A DNA stretch of 64,000 nt from positions 1,054,001-1,118,000 of the forward strand of contig JACJVS010000004.1 in NCBI GenBank assembly GCA_017655985.1. The letters run 5' to 3'. The stretch comes from Incumbomyces delicatus. Its lineage: Eukaryota > Ascomycota > Eurotiomycetes > Chaetothyriales > Trichomeriaceae. The notes under the pieces were generated by a model. That model did not search any database and had not been told where the DNA came from. It worked only from the letters and a program-made list of their open reading frames with translations. Of the stretch, positions 32,334 through 44,889 are shown piece after piece. Each line of letters begins with the position of its first letter. The first letter of the stretch is position 1. The position numbers were made by a program, and so were the translations under genes.

Positions 32334-34650
32334 ATGTATCAACTTCTGCTTCGAGCGCTGTTACTGACACATCTCGCGGCTGCACAGCATTTTCACCGCG
32401 ACTATGATGCTAGACCTATTGGGTTATTGGCAGGAAGATTGCAGGATTCGCCAGAGAAGAGCTTCGATAGCAGTGTTGATGTGGGCAATAGCTCTATGCA
32501 GCCGCTTGATGACAACGTCTTCCTGAACCCGCTTGCATTGTCGAAGCGGCAGACATGTAGCAGTGGTAGTATGTATTTCTGGTACAGACTCACCACTTAA
32601 CAGCATTGGAAGACTAACATTTCGAGAGGCCGATGTCTAAGTGGTTGCTGTTCAGCCGGGGAGAAGTACCGCCTCCTCAGACTTGTGAGAGCTGTATCCA
32701 CTACTTACAGCTTGCAGATGCGTCCCTACCAACCCACAAGGACCCTGCTGTCCCTCCTCAGCTAGTGTCTGCGCGGTTGGTCAATGTTGTCTATCAACAA
32801 CCGACTGCTGCTCCACTGGTTGCTGCAATTTCCCGCGCACGTGCTGCCAGAACAAACGCTGCTGTGAAGCGGGCCAAAACTGCTGCTCCAACGGTTGCTA
32901 TACTGGACCGTGCTGCGGTTCCCGAGGCTGTGATTCGGGGGAGAAGTGCTGTAATGCTATAGCCTGCTGCACAGACAATCAGACGTGTTGCAAAAAAGGT
33001 TGTTGCTTGCAAGGCAAGGGAGAGTGCTGTGGTGATGGATGTTGTGCACCGGGGGAGACGTGCTGCGGGAACGGGACGTCATGCTGCCGAAAGGGGGCGA
33101 TCTGTGGGAAAAATGGATATTGTTCGACGAGCGTGGTAATTTCGAGTTCCAGCAGGGCTAGTCGTGTGAGTCGCGCTCTCTCGTACCACAGAGAGTTGTG
33201 GAAGAAGGCTAATGTAGTGACGACAGACTTCAACATCTTCGCGCAGATCTGAAACGCCCGAGGAACCTGAGCTGCCCGAAGAAACACAAGCCACTTCACC
33301 AAGCACAACACCAACGTCTACTCCAATATGCACGCATGATCCGCTGGAGCTTGTGAAGCGTGTCCACACGAACGGTCAGTGTTCACCCAAGTGCCCCTTG
33401 CCTACTCCTGCAGTGACCTTAGTCTTCGCGCACGTGACTAGGAGCCTTCCAATCTTCCCTCCCGAAGTCCTTCAAGCGACACCCAGCCTAGCCTCTATCA
33501 TGCTCGACAACTCGCGCCTTCTTCGCAATATGTGCATGGGCATGAAAGCACTCACAGGCGCCACCGTAAACTCTGTCGTCCTGACTCGCCATACCGACAG
33601 CAAGATCAACGCTGGTAATAGGCGCGCAATGTGCAAGCAGAGCAACGGCCGTTCGAACTGCGGTGAGGATCCTGGTATGACGGCCCCGGATGGCACGCCA
33701 CTTAATGTCCCTAGTTATCTGGGTGACTTCGACTTCTCATCTGATTGGTACAAGAGTAAGGAGAGGTGGTATTTGAGGACGGAATGCGATGAGTTTCCCT
33801 TCGGTATGTTCGTACCTTCTCCCAATACTCTGCTTGATTAATGTGCATCTGACATGCTGGTTACAATTTAAAGCATCGAGTTGCGAAGGCGGCTCCATAT
33901 CCAGTGGCTCGCGCTACTGCCTCAGTGCATGGGAGAACCGCTGGGGATCCTGGCAAATGGGGCCGTGGAATGCGCTGTCTGCTGGTCAGCGCGCCAAGAT
34001 TAGTATTGATGGCAGTACTTGGGATTGCAACCAGGGCACCGGGCCTGGTGGGGTCCCGGTAGGCGTGGCAAACCCGGCAAAGAGGTTGGTTAAGAAGGCT
34101 GATCTTTGGACCGACGCATATGATGGAGGTCAGTTTTTGTTTTCCACTTGGAAGGCGTTGAGAAGAAGATAAGGAGGAGGAAATTGGCTAATACGCATCT
34201 CCCACAGGTGACCTGTACATGAATATCTCAGGGCAAGGTAATAACGGTCTGGGAATGACGCTCGGAGACCTCGAAGCCGGAAAGTAAGTTCTCCTGTCCT
34301 ATTCTCTAAATCCATTGCATGGCCTCAGTGTTAAATTCCGTCACTATAGCTACACCATCCGACTTAACGTCACGCAAGGTTCTTTCCAGGAGTTCTTCGT
34401 CGTGGATGGCGGCGGCGCGCGTGTTACCACACCCCAAACCCTCTCTGCTTCTGACTGGTCCCTCAACTTCACCCTGGCAGAGCCGGTTGACGATGCATTC
34501 CTGGCAGCTTGGACCAAAAGTACGAAGGTTGAAGTCGGTTATACAATTGCGAATACGACGATGTCCATAACATCAGCTGGGAAGAAATATGTGCCAGTGC
34601 CAGTGCCTTTTCTGATTCTTTTGGTAGCAGCGGCACTACTACTTAATTAA
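32334..34650 (+). CDS. Secreted cysteine-rich protein with probable NucA/NucB-type nuclease domain
   Basis: Seven exons give one phase-consistent frame of 639 residues: 32334-32568, 32629-32665, 32718-33135, 33227-33803, 33874-34128, 34208-34283 and 34329-34650. A signal peptide (MYQLLLRALLLTHLAAAQ) and a KR processing-like site (LALSKRQTC) precede a domain with over 30 Cys, mostly as CC pairs in short repeats (CCSTGCCNFPRTCC; CCAPGETCCGNGTSCC). After a Thr/Pro linker follows a region with NRRAMC and ECDEFPFASS, the wording of NucA/NucB deoxyribonuclease domains. A C-terminal sandwich-like part ends in a hydrophobic tail (FLILLVAAALLLN) suited to a GPI anchor. Introns are 45-91 bp; the first has two donors that differ by one codon. 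A possible 39-bp intron at 33375-33413 is in phase either way. Nuclease function is inferred. Confidence 0.75.
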
Positions 34651-36767
34651 TACTGCTGTATAGCATGGAGTGTCGCCACCAATAAAATATGTATATAGTC
34701 ATCTAGACAGGCAAGACCAAAGTCGATTAAAACGGTGCGACGGGATTTGGGGATCATACATGGTGTTATCGGCCTTAAGATCGCTATTGTAGAGAAAGCC
34801 TTTCTATTGCACCCACTATCATCCTTGAGCAGCGCCTAGCTAGATGTCCATGGCCTGCATTTCGGTGAGACTAGAGTAAAGGTGGCGGTCAAACCTGTTT
34901 GTCAAGGCTCGTGCCGGGGACAAATTCCATCGTGATCGACCCCGTTATTTAACCTCTATCTTATCCCTGTAGTCGCGCGACGCCACTTAAAAGCTAGCGA
35001 GGTGTAAGAGAACACCGACCAACTTATTTAGATAAGATGTCCGCCCGTTTGTAGACGTCCAGAGCAGTATCCAGAACCCCGGGAGACCTCAGGAGTCTCT
35101 GGGAGTCACCCAATTGCCCTGCCCTGTTTCGACTCCACGAACTGCGGAGATAAATCTTTGTGGAGGATGACGTATTGCAACAACGCCAAGAGGAACGGTC
35201 CCGGGGAGTAAGCGTCACGCCAGGCCTTAGCCCGCGTCACTTTAGACTTCTGTTTGACAACACTTTCAAAACATGCAATCGTCTATTCACGACTGGTGAC
35301 CATGGCTGGAAGAGACGAACGACTCAACACTGGCAGCTCAATTTTGTGGGCACCGTGGCGAAACTGGAAGGCGAAAATGGAGCAAATCAATCCTGAGCTA
35401 GCTCCAATTTCCAACCCTATGCCAAACCAATTTGGAACTTTTCAAAACGACAGAGAATGCTACAGTCTTCGAGGAGCAGTGGAAAAACCATGTTGGAAAG
35501 TGAAGGACAGGTGCAATTTCTGATTCCTTTTTTGATCTGCTTGACGGGGCGCGCGGCAGCGATATAGCTACGTCAATGTCTGCAACGTGAGTTCTTCTGT
35601 CTGACAACACTGGTTCTGAACCACCTTGGCCCTGAATTTTGAGGTGCTAATGTGAGCAACAGCGTCAGTGTCGAAGGACTGGAAGTGATGACCGCCACAA
35701 AGTGAAGAATGGGATCCCGATTGGACGAAAGATCTTGTTGTTTCGACAGAAAGTTGAGTTCGGTCCAATTTTAATTCAGGAGAAAACACTATTTTAACCA
35801 GCTTCAATCCTACGTTCAAGCATCTATATCAGACACTTGCAAGGTACAGCATGACAGTAATCAAATTCTAACTAGAGCCGTCTTCCAAGGACTTAGGGAA
35901 CAACGAGGATGGAAGATCTGTGGTCAGACCAGACCGTCTTTCTACTCATGTGGCCGAATACGAGTTCTGCCATTGAAATCAGAATAAAGCGCGCTGCTGG
36001 ATTTTGGGAAGCTTAGCCAGTTGGGGATTTTAGTGAAGTCAGACAGCAAGATACAATTTAAGATTGGACGCGGAATTCAATAATTCCAAAGCACGAAGAA
36101 GGAGCGCTTTTGTCTGTCTCTGATACGGCAAGTCTGCCTCAGTAAAAAGGGAACAGAATCACTGAAACTTGGACATAGTTGGTTAGCTGGTAACCAGACA
36201 CAATCCCAAAATGCAATATTGTCATGACACGCCGTATCATTCGGCATTAGGTAGCTGTTGTTATAAGCCGCTTCGCTGATTTCGCACGCAATTAATCCTT
36301 CGAATGTATAGTAATATATGTGCCTGCACCGCCATCATCCTAAGATCTTCCGTGTACCAACTTGTTGGTCTTCGTGGGCCCTCATCGCCGGAAATTCAAG
36401 CTCTGTCTGCCATTGTGCCCCTTACAAAGCGTACTGCATATGCGAAAATAGCCTTTACAGAAGGTGCAGCTTGGAGTGGGGACTACCTTGGTTGGCAATA
36501 TGTGTAAAACACCGGCAGGTACATACGAGGTAAAGACAAAGGCCAAAGGTGGGGTAGAGTAGAAAACGGGATTGAAGCTAGGGAGCCCTATTGCTCAGAC
36601 TGCTATACTACAGGCTTTATATGCCTCCTCCAGCAGTGCTCTCGTGGTCTTGTGGATGGGTGGCCCAGGATAATAATCCGCCTTACCATCTAATCTCCGC
36701 TCTGTGAGGGAGTATCAGGGGTATGGCGTTTCAACATGCATGAAGTACTTATAGCTTGTGCAATCGT
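34651..36767. other. Gene-poor region, 2.1 kb
   Basis: No supported gene on either strand. Short frames have no signal peptide, domain or plausible splice continuation. It may hold decayed mobile-element sequence, but no terminal repeats or reverse-transcriptase motif were seen. Confidence 0.45.
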
Positions 36768-38570
36768 TCATTCGACCGGGTATCGGAGTGAGGGGAGCCC
36801 TCTCGAGCCCACCTGATCCGATAATTCAGCATAAATGCAGGCCTGAGCTATCATGCTTTTCCGTGCTCCAGTCCCAATGATGGGTACACAAGCCGACATA
36901 CCGATGCCAGGCTTCGTGCTGATCGCCGAGGGTGTGCAGCATCCGCTGTGGTTGTTGACCAGAACAAAGTGGCCCAGTGCGGATTCGCGGAGAGCTGGCT
37001 GAGCATGACGATTCCGTTGCGTCGACGAGGTGATACCGGACATTCTCATGGTAAGGTCATCAGACCACTCAAAGTACTCTCGACAGATTTCATGGAAAGA
37101 CCTCGAAACTACAGCGCAATTGCGCCGAGTAGTGTAGTCAACGTGAGAAATTATCATGGCATATATCTCCACTGGCAGCTTGCCATCGGTATATCGTTGG
37201 ATTTTCTGAAGCCTGGCTTGAGCGAAGAACTTTTGCAAAGCGACAAATCCATGATATTTGGACTGGAGGCGACCGATCGGTGACCGAAAGTTGGCAGTTC
37301 TGTCTGCTGGAGTCGTGTCGTCATCTCTCAGGTTGATGTTCAAATCTACAACAGGAAAGACACCGCTATGCTCGACCAGTGGTTGATCGTTCAGAAACGC
37401 CACCCGCACTAGTACAGCGTTGAGAATGGAGAAGAGCACCGTGAACGAGGCCCGTTTTGGGGATGCAGAAGCCTGGTCAATGACTTTTCCGAGAAGAGCT
37501 GGGAGATCGCGTGACAAGGCACGATTTGTAACGAGCATAATCGTAACGCCATCTATATCATAGATGTCTTCAGCGGGAGCCGATCCAGGAGCTTCATCGG
37601 GGAGATGACAGCCATACGCAAATAGTGGCATAGGAACGATCTGCCATGACTCATCAAACCGGGCGAGACAGCCCTCGGATCGGCCATTGAACGGTCGTCC
37701 GTAATAACGTTCCTGTTGATCCAGACCGAACAACCCTGCTGCGAAGGATACTACAGCGAAGGCAATTTCGCGAAAACCGAACTCGCTGTAGGCGTACATA
37801 GGAATGTGTTCCCAGAATTGTTGTTCCCAAGGATTGCTGAACTCCGCGAAGACAGCCAAACCGAGGACTTCCGCCGGAGAGAATTGGTGGATATCATCGA
37901 AGCGAGCGTCGACCTGGAATAGCGCACTCTCAACGCTTTCATATCTCTGTTGGTAGGTTTGACGCGCGGAACAATCAGGGTCAAAGTATGGCGGAGGAAC
38001 TACTGAGCTAGAAGCCTCCGGGCATGACGTCCTGTTGTAGTACACCTCCATCCACCGCTGCAGTCGATTCAGTGGATCTTGTGCGTCTCGTGGGATGTTC
38101 GACAGGTCGAAAACCGTCTCGTAATTGACAACGAACAATTCGCTATCAAGATCGACCAGGTAGATATAGTCCAACCACCGGTTTTCGCCGTGGTCGAGGA
38201 GCGGTGTTGGCATGGAATCTAGCTCGTAGTCGCATGCGGGCCAGCCTTCGCACTGTTCTTCCTCTTCCTCCTCCTCCTCTACGACCAAACTCCACAACAA
38301 GTCCTCCGTCAAAGTCAAGGCTTTAACCTCTAACACGTCGAGTTTGCCGTCAAATGATTTCCGCTGGCGCTGCAACCAAGCTACGAAAGTGTCAGTCAGT
38401 CAGTCTCCGCCACTTGCTAAAATTCTGAACCTACCCTCGTATTTGGCCTTCTCCTTAGGAATTTGATTAACAATATCTCGGCCAAGGCTCTCGGGGTAAG
38501 CATCACTCTCATGCTTGTAAGTGAAGCAACGTCCGCGGTGGACCACCACATGTAGTCCCCTTGTAACCAT
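36768..38570 (-). CDS. Fungal F-box-like family protein of unknown function
   Basis: Two exons, 38570-38435 and 38380-36768, with a 54-bp intron (GTAGGT donor, TTTCGTAG acceptor), give 582 residues. The N-terminus (MVTRGLHVVVHRGRCFTYKH, SDAYPESLG, IPKEKAKYEAWLQRQRK) is typical of a large fungal family whose members begin with this small domain. The middle has an acidic Glu run followed by DYIYLVDLDSELFVVNYETV and FDLSNIP. At about residues 440-480, KLPVEIYAMIISHVDYTTRRN and SRSFHEICREY look like an F-box-type helix-turn segment. The last 80 residues are Ser/Gly-rich and lack family features, so the 3' end may be altered. No substrate or partner can be named. Confidence 0.75.
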
Positions 38571-39505
38571 CACGGTCTCGGGGGTGTACTGCAGGTCAGA
38601 ATTATTGTAAACCCTTCAAAGGTTGAGAGCTGACGTTAAGCACACTGATTGCGGAAACATCAATTGTGTAGATAGACAGGTGACGAAGTCGATTGATCTG
38701 ACCATGTGAACAAACTTAAAAGTGGCACGCGTTCATTTCTTCACGCTAAGCTTGTGTAGTGTAAAGCAACCACAATTGCCGTTTGCAGCGTTCATATACC
38801 CAGGTCGTCATTTCATACCTAGGTAGAACTTAGATATCTATCTAGATAGATACATCACGAATACCACTATGATTGAACCTTGAATCCCTGCGCGCCGTCA
38901 GCGTCTTTTGCACACTATCTCTGTAGCACGTCATTCCTCCATACTTTCACTTTATATCACTCTATTCCTAACCAGGTATAGATCGCATATACCTTAGCGT
39001 CCATACTGGATGATCCTCCTCTCTTAAATATTATCTATCTTCTTCCCTTCTGCAGTTCATTTAGTTTCTAGGCAAGCCATTATGTTAACATCACGCTTGA
39101 GACGTTGGTCCACTTTCGGCGCCGTAATTTGAACAAACTCCTCATGAACTATACCGATTGCCAGTAGTGTGTAACGTTACCCTCATCTGCTCAACGATCT
39201 AGCAGTAGTGTCATCACTTTGTTTCCCCCGACGGCATTCCCCTGCGGCAGCCTTGGACATCTCTTCCGTGATTTGATTTTGATCGACCCGTCGACCCGGG
39301 AGTAGAGCTTTGATTTATTCCTACTGCTTGCATTTTCTGCTACGGCCTTATCAGGAAGGGCTGTTAAGATTTAGGTTGACCGAAACAGAAATCGATACCA
39401 CCATAGGGATGCTGTATAAATATCTGCCAACACTACAACCCTTGAACGCTCTAATCTCTACTACTTGAGTGAACCAATTGACATCCGATACACTGAACCT
39501 GGTGG
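38571..39505. other. Intergenic, no gene seen
   Basis: About 930 bp, AT-rich and with TAGA/TATC short repeats around 38840-38870. It lies between the start of the F-box-like gene and the 3' end of the NLR-like gene. Confidence 0.5.
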
Positions 39506-42500
39506 TTATTCTCTGGCTCCTAGCTCGACCAGCAGCTTTACCACTTCCGCGCGCTCATGCATTCGCGCATACCACAGCGGCGTTCGACCCCCTTCATCTT
39601 TCGAGTCCAGTTCAGCACCCCGCTCGATCAGTAGCTTTACTACTGCCTCGCGCCCATAATGTGCAGCCCACGACAGCGGCGTTCGACCCCCTTCATCTTT
39701 CGAGTTCAGTTCAGCACCCCGCTCGATCAGCAGCTTTGCTACTGCCTCGTACTTATTTTGTACAGCCCACGACAGCGGCGTTCGACCCCCTTTATCTTTC
39801 GAGTCTAGTTCAGCACTCCGCTCGATCAGCAGCTTTACTGCTGACATATACCAATTTTGTGTAGCCCACGACAGCGGCGTTCGACCTCCTTTATCTTTCG
39901 AGTTCAGTTCAGCACCCCGCTCGACCAGTAGCTCTACTACTGTATCGTAATTAAAGTTTGCAGCCCACGACAGCGGCGTTCGACCTCCTTTATCTTTCGA
40001 GTCCAGTTCAGCACCCCGCTCGACCAGCAGCTTTACTACTCCCTCACCCCACTTATTATGTCCAGCCCACGACAGCGGCGTTCGTCCCCCTTTATCTTTC
40101 GAGTCCGGTTCAGCACCCCGTTCGACCAGCAGCTTTACTGCTTCCTCACGCCCATTTTGTGCAGCCCACGACAGCGGCGTTCGACCCCGTTCATCTTTCG
40201 AGTCCAGTTCAGCACCCCGCTCGACCAGCAGCTTTACTACTGTCTCACCCCACTCATTATATGCAGCCCACGACAGCGGCGTTCGACCCCCTTTATCTTT
40301 CGAGTCTAGTTTAGCACCTCGCTCGATTAGCAGCTTTACTACTGCCTCGTTCCTTTCACGTGCAGCCAACGATAGCGGCGTTCGACCCTCCCTATCTTTC
40401 GAGTCCAGTTCAGCACCTCGCTCGACCAGCAGCTTTACTACTGCCTCGCGCCCATAATGTGCAGCCCACGACAGCGGCGTTCGACCCCCTTCATCTTTCG
40501 AGTTCAGTTCAGCACCCCGCTCGATCAGCAGCTTTGCTACTGCCTCGTAATTAACTTTTGCAGCCCACGACAGCGGCGTCTGACCTCCTTTATCTTTCGA
40601 GTTCAGTTCAGCACCTCGCTCGATCAGCAGCTTTACTACTGCCTCGTTCGTTTCCCATGTAGCCAACGATAGCGGCGTTCGACCCTCTTCATCTTTCGAG
40701 TCCAGTTCAGCACCTCGCTCGACCAGTAGCTTTACTATTGCCTCGTTCCCCCGCTCTACGGCATTCGAAAGCGGCGTCTGACCCCATTTATCTTTCGAGT
40801 TCAGTTTAACACCTCGCTCGACCAGTAGCTTTACTACTGTGTCGTTCCCCCGCTCTGCGGCATGCGAAAGCGGCGTCTGACCATTCTCATCTTTCGAGTC
40901 TAGTTTAGCACCTCGCTCGACCAGTAGCTTTACTACTGCCTCGTGCCCTCGCTCTGCGGCATACGACAGCGGCGTTCGACCCTCCTTATCTTTCGAGTCT
41001 AGTTCAGCACCCCGCTCGACTAGTAGCTTCACTACTGCCTCGCGCTCATTACGTACAGCTAACGACAGCGGTGTCTTGCCAGTAGAATTTTTCGAGTCTA
41101 ATTGAACGTCGTTCCGCTCGACTAGCAGCTTCACTACTGCCTCGTTCCCCCGCTCTGCGGCATGCGACAGCGGCGTCTGACCTCCTTTATCTTTCGAGTT
41201 CAGTTTAGCACCTCGCTCGATTAGCAGCTTTACTACTGCCTCGTTCCTTTCACGTGCAGCCAACGATAGCGGCGTTCGACCCTCCCTATCTTTCGAGTCC
41301 AGTTTAGCACCTCGCTCGACTAGCAGCTTTACTACTGCCTCGTACCCCAGCTCTGCGACTCTCAAAAGCGGCGTTCGACCCCACGTATCGTTCGGGTCTG
41401 GTTCAGCACCTCCCTCGATCAGTAGCTTTACTACTGCTTCGCGCCCATAATGTGCAGCCCACGACAGCGGCGTTCGACCCCCTTCATCTTTCGAGTTCAG
41501 TTCAGCACCCCGCTCGACCAGCAGCTTTACTACTGCTTCGTGCCCTCGCTCTGCAGTATGCGATAGCGGCGTTCGACCCTCCTTATCTTTCGAGTCTAGT
41601 TCAACGTCGTTTCGCTCGACCAGCAGCTTCACTACTGCCTCGTGCCCCCGCCTTGCGGCATTCGAAAGCGGCGTTCGACCCTTCCTATCTTTCGAGTCTG
41701 GCTCAGCACCTCGCTCGATCAGTAGCTTCACTACTGCCTCGCGCCCATTCCCTGCAGCCAACGACAGCGGCGTCTTGCCATCAGAATCTTTAGCGTCAAT
41801 ATTAACGCTAACCTGATCTGCCATATGCAGAATCATCCGTAGTGGTCCCATCAAGTTGTATCGCGATACAATATGTACCATGCTGGTCTCGCCTGGTGGA
41901 CAACCCTTTGACCATCGGTCGTATGTACGGTAAAGCTGCGTCCATATTTGCATCAGGTCTTCCGAGGGCCATTTGAAATAGCTTAGAAGATCGTCTTGAG
42001 AGACATTCCTCGCCTCGCTTTGTTGTGCATGTGGCACCCACGAGATCGTAGCATAGCGCAATAGTGGAAACACAGAGTCCAAGTCAGCACTATACTGGTC
42101 AAGCTGTTGCACTGTGCTGAAATGGGGCTTTTCCATTGACCGAGAAGCAATCTCTTCCATTTCCAGGTACCGTATGCAGGTTCTAGACAGCTTATAGTGT
42201 GCGCGTCCTACAACTAAGCTGTCCTTGTCAACGAAGAAGTCCCGGACAAATTGGATAATACCTGTCCGTGTCCTGGAGAGCAGGTGGAGTGTACGACCTA
42301 CAAACCCGGACTCCAAGAGATTGATGTCGGCCACCTCTAAGCTGTTATGCAGAGCCAGGAGGCCTTTCTCGAGGAAAAAGTCCTGGACTGACTGGTGGAT
42401 GAACTGCACAACTCCGGTGCTGGATGGCGGTACGACCTCGGCAAGACCACAGCTGAGAGCTATGACTCTCTCTTTCATTATCTCGGGGTCGTCTATGTAT

Positions 42501-44889
42501 TCTCCCGCGCTTTGGCAGTCCTGCAATGACCGTTGCTGGCAATCAGGATCTACGAGCATGGCCCATTGCAATTCGTCCAGCGTTAGGGGGCGCAAGGCAA
42601 AACAGATCCATCTGATCATTTTCAAGGAAGCTGGTTTGTCTTTTATGCTTTGGATGAGTTCGTCGTAGAGCTTACCTAGCTCTGGAGGGATGCCATGGAT
42701 TTCCTGTTCCATCACCTTCAACAGTGCCCCTTCGCGGTCAAGAGCGAGGACGCGCTTCACGGCGAGACACGCCCACATGAAAACGCCGTTGGCGCGATTC
42801 GTGATCAGAGTTGGAATATTAGATGCTGTCAGCTTACGGGAGTCAGAAAGCTGTTCTCGCACGAAAGTGGAGATATCTTGTTCATTTTCACGTTCCAGCC
42901 ATACTTCAGTCGCACCATTTGTGTCAAAACCGATGTAATGACGGCAAGTAAAGCAGATGCGGAACTGCAAACTTGTAGGCGGGGGCGTCTGAAGCAGAGC
43001 CTTGAACTCCTTAAAAATATGGTGGGCATACTCCTTCCCACATTCGTCTAAGGCGTCGACGAATAACCAGACTGAGCGATTCTCCAGCAACTTCGGAAGC
43101 GACGACTTGACGAAGCGCTGCATTTGTGGCAAAACCCATTTATACTCTTCACCTGGTGCTCCAATAGTATCACGCCACTTTTGCCAGGTGGCCACTAGAT
43201 CTGGCAGGGCGTCGGGGACTTGGCTGAGCATCTGATGAAGGAGTGACCTGAAGAGGCCAAGCGGCGTCTTTTGAAGTTCATTGCCGCGACCGTGGAAGAA
43301 GAAGGAGAGAAGTAGGTCCTTGTTCCTGAAGCTAGGTGCATTCTTGACATTGTTGAAAGCGTGTTGTAGCAAAGTCGACTTCCCAGAGCCAGGCTTCCCC
43401 TTAATCCAGAACAAGCCTCGATCGGAAGCGGCCCAGCTCTGATATCTCTCATGTTGAAGCAGCCACTCACACGTGCCTTTAGTGGCGGATTCGATCTCAT
43501 TGAACCGGTGGTTCATCTCCGGGAAGGCAAGTGATCTCAGGCAATCTTGTACATGCGATTGTTGCCGCGGGTCGATGTCTGGCGTGGACAGTTTCATTCC
43601 TTGAGATAATGAGCCATGGATTTGAAAGAAGGTGTGATGGGGCTAGTTACTCAGATCAGAAAGTTCAATCTTCTCAGTGGGATTACAGAGAATTGAAACC
43701 ACCTCCGCAACACTCCTTGCAGTCTTATCTTGTTCCAGGTATCGAACGGTCTGCGTCCTTATATATGCAAGTTCATTTGCTTCCTCGAGCTTGACGTCTT
43801 CCAGGCCCTTTTCAACATTGAAGCGAAAGTAATGGCCAGGCTTGTCGCTGAAGTAATGACTCACATCTTTCTCGACGACTTCGCAATCGCCGGCCATCGC
43901 TATTAAAACATCAATTAGCGCCTTTGGAATTATCTTCTGGCCGAACGTAGGTTTTTTAAAGTCTGGGGCATCCATTACTCCGGTCCCAATGCTGACGACG
44001 CATGCAACACCACGTGGGTTCTCGAAGATTTCATATGCTTCGCGCATCATGAGTTTGGTTGGATTATTGGATCCCAGGCCGCCATCCACGAACTCTTCTT
44101 GTGCATTTGATGTTCCAATATTCAGCCTTTTGAAATATGTCGGGGCGGCAGAGGTCGCGCGTGCTGCTTGCCAAATGGTCATGTCGAGGTGCTCGCTCGC
44201 CGAGTAGCCACGGTAGGAGCGGAAGAGACGGACCGTATCCATTGCTCGGGCATTTCTACAACAGACGAACCTGGGAGGTTTGTTAAATTGCTGAGGGTCT
44301 CAAGCGACGACAACCGACAGGGGAGAACAAATAAAGAGGGCCAAAAAGGGGAGTATTCGTGGACGGCTTACACTTTACACTCCTTCAGGGCCGCTTGTGT
44401 TTCCAAGAACTTCATTTCCGGATCCGCCTTGCCATTCTTATCCTTGGGCTGTCCAAACTTTGAAACTGTCTCTTGCATGATCTCTTTAAGATTCGTCGCG
44501 GAGAATTTACCTTCTGTCACATGCATCTTCGGTTTCCCAAAGATTTTGTTCGAAACGTTGCAATACACGTCAATCGCTTCTTGCACAGTCATTCGGAGCC
44601 TGCCCAGCATCAGCGCAATAATTCCTCCTGTGCTTGTGCCGCAGATAAGGTCGAAGATTTCGCAGGGCCTCGGAGGGGTAGGGAGACTCTTCTTCTGTTG
44701 GATTTTGAGCATTAGCTGGTCGAGGATAACGAGTTCGCTGAGGCCTCGCACTCCGCCGCCATCTGGGTTGAACGACCGTCAGTGCTTTCCTGCGTAGTTT
44801 TATACGGAGTGAACTTGCATACCAAGCGATAAGAGGCATAATGGTGGTTTGGCCTGGGCCGCAACCGGCGGAGCAGCAGCCGAAGTCAT
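39506..44889 (-). CDS. NLR-like receptor: patatin-like lipase, NACHT NTPase, ankyrin repeats
   Basis: Four exons: 44889-44823, 44762-44372, 44270-43651 and 43599-39506 (1,723 residues). Introns are 60, 101 and 51 bp, with phases consistent throughout. The patatin domain (residues about 16-250) has DGGGVRG at 23-29, GTSTG with the nucleophile Ser66, and the catalytic Asp215 in FVDGGLGSNNP. After the third intron comes a NACHT module: linker with GTCEWLL, P-loop GKPGSGKS at about 427-434, Walker B-like SVWLFVDALDECG. From about residue 955 to the end are 23 ankyrin repeats of about 33 residues. Fungal NLRs of this layout sense non-self and trigger a lipase-like effector in incompatibility or cell death. 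The third intron (GTAACT...CTCAAG) is the weakest link: unspliced, a stop would separate a patatin gene from a NACHT-ankyrin gene. Confidence 0.85.
39510..41815 (-). repeat. 99-bp tandem array encoding 23 ankyrin repeats
   Basis: Units of about 99 bp (a few of 102) code for the consensus LLVERGAELDSKDKGGRTPL, then SWAA, five variable residues and EAVVK. I count 23 TPL-bearing units. Nucleotide similarity between units is high enough that the opposite strand is also open in repeated frames. Units 4, 14 and 22 share RTPLSWAAHYGREAVVKLL, and units 6 and 15 share RTPLSLAARERNEAVVKLL. Confidence 0.9.

Noticed and set aside
34900..35250. Possible retrotransposon fragment
   Set aside because: No terminal repeats, integrase, protease or reverse-transcriptase motif could be read on either strand.
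43598..43650. Patatin and NACHT-ankyrin as two separate genes
   Set aside because: The intervening 51 bp has usable splice ends and exact phase, and the gap is too short for a terminator and a promoter. The option is kept as the refuting case.
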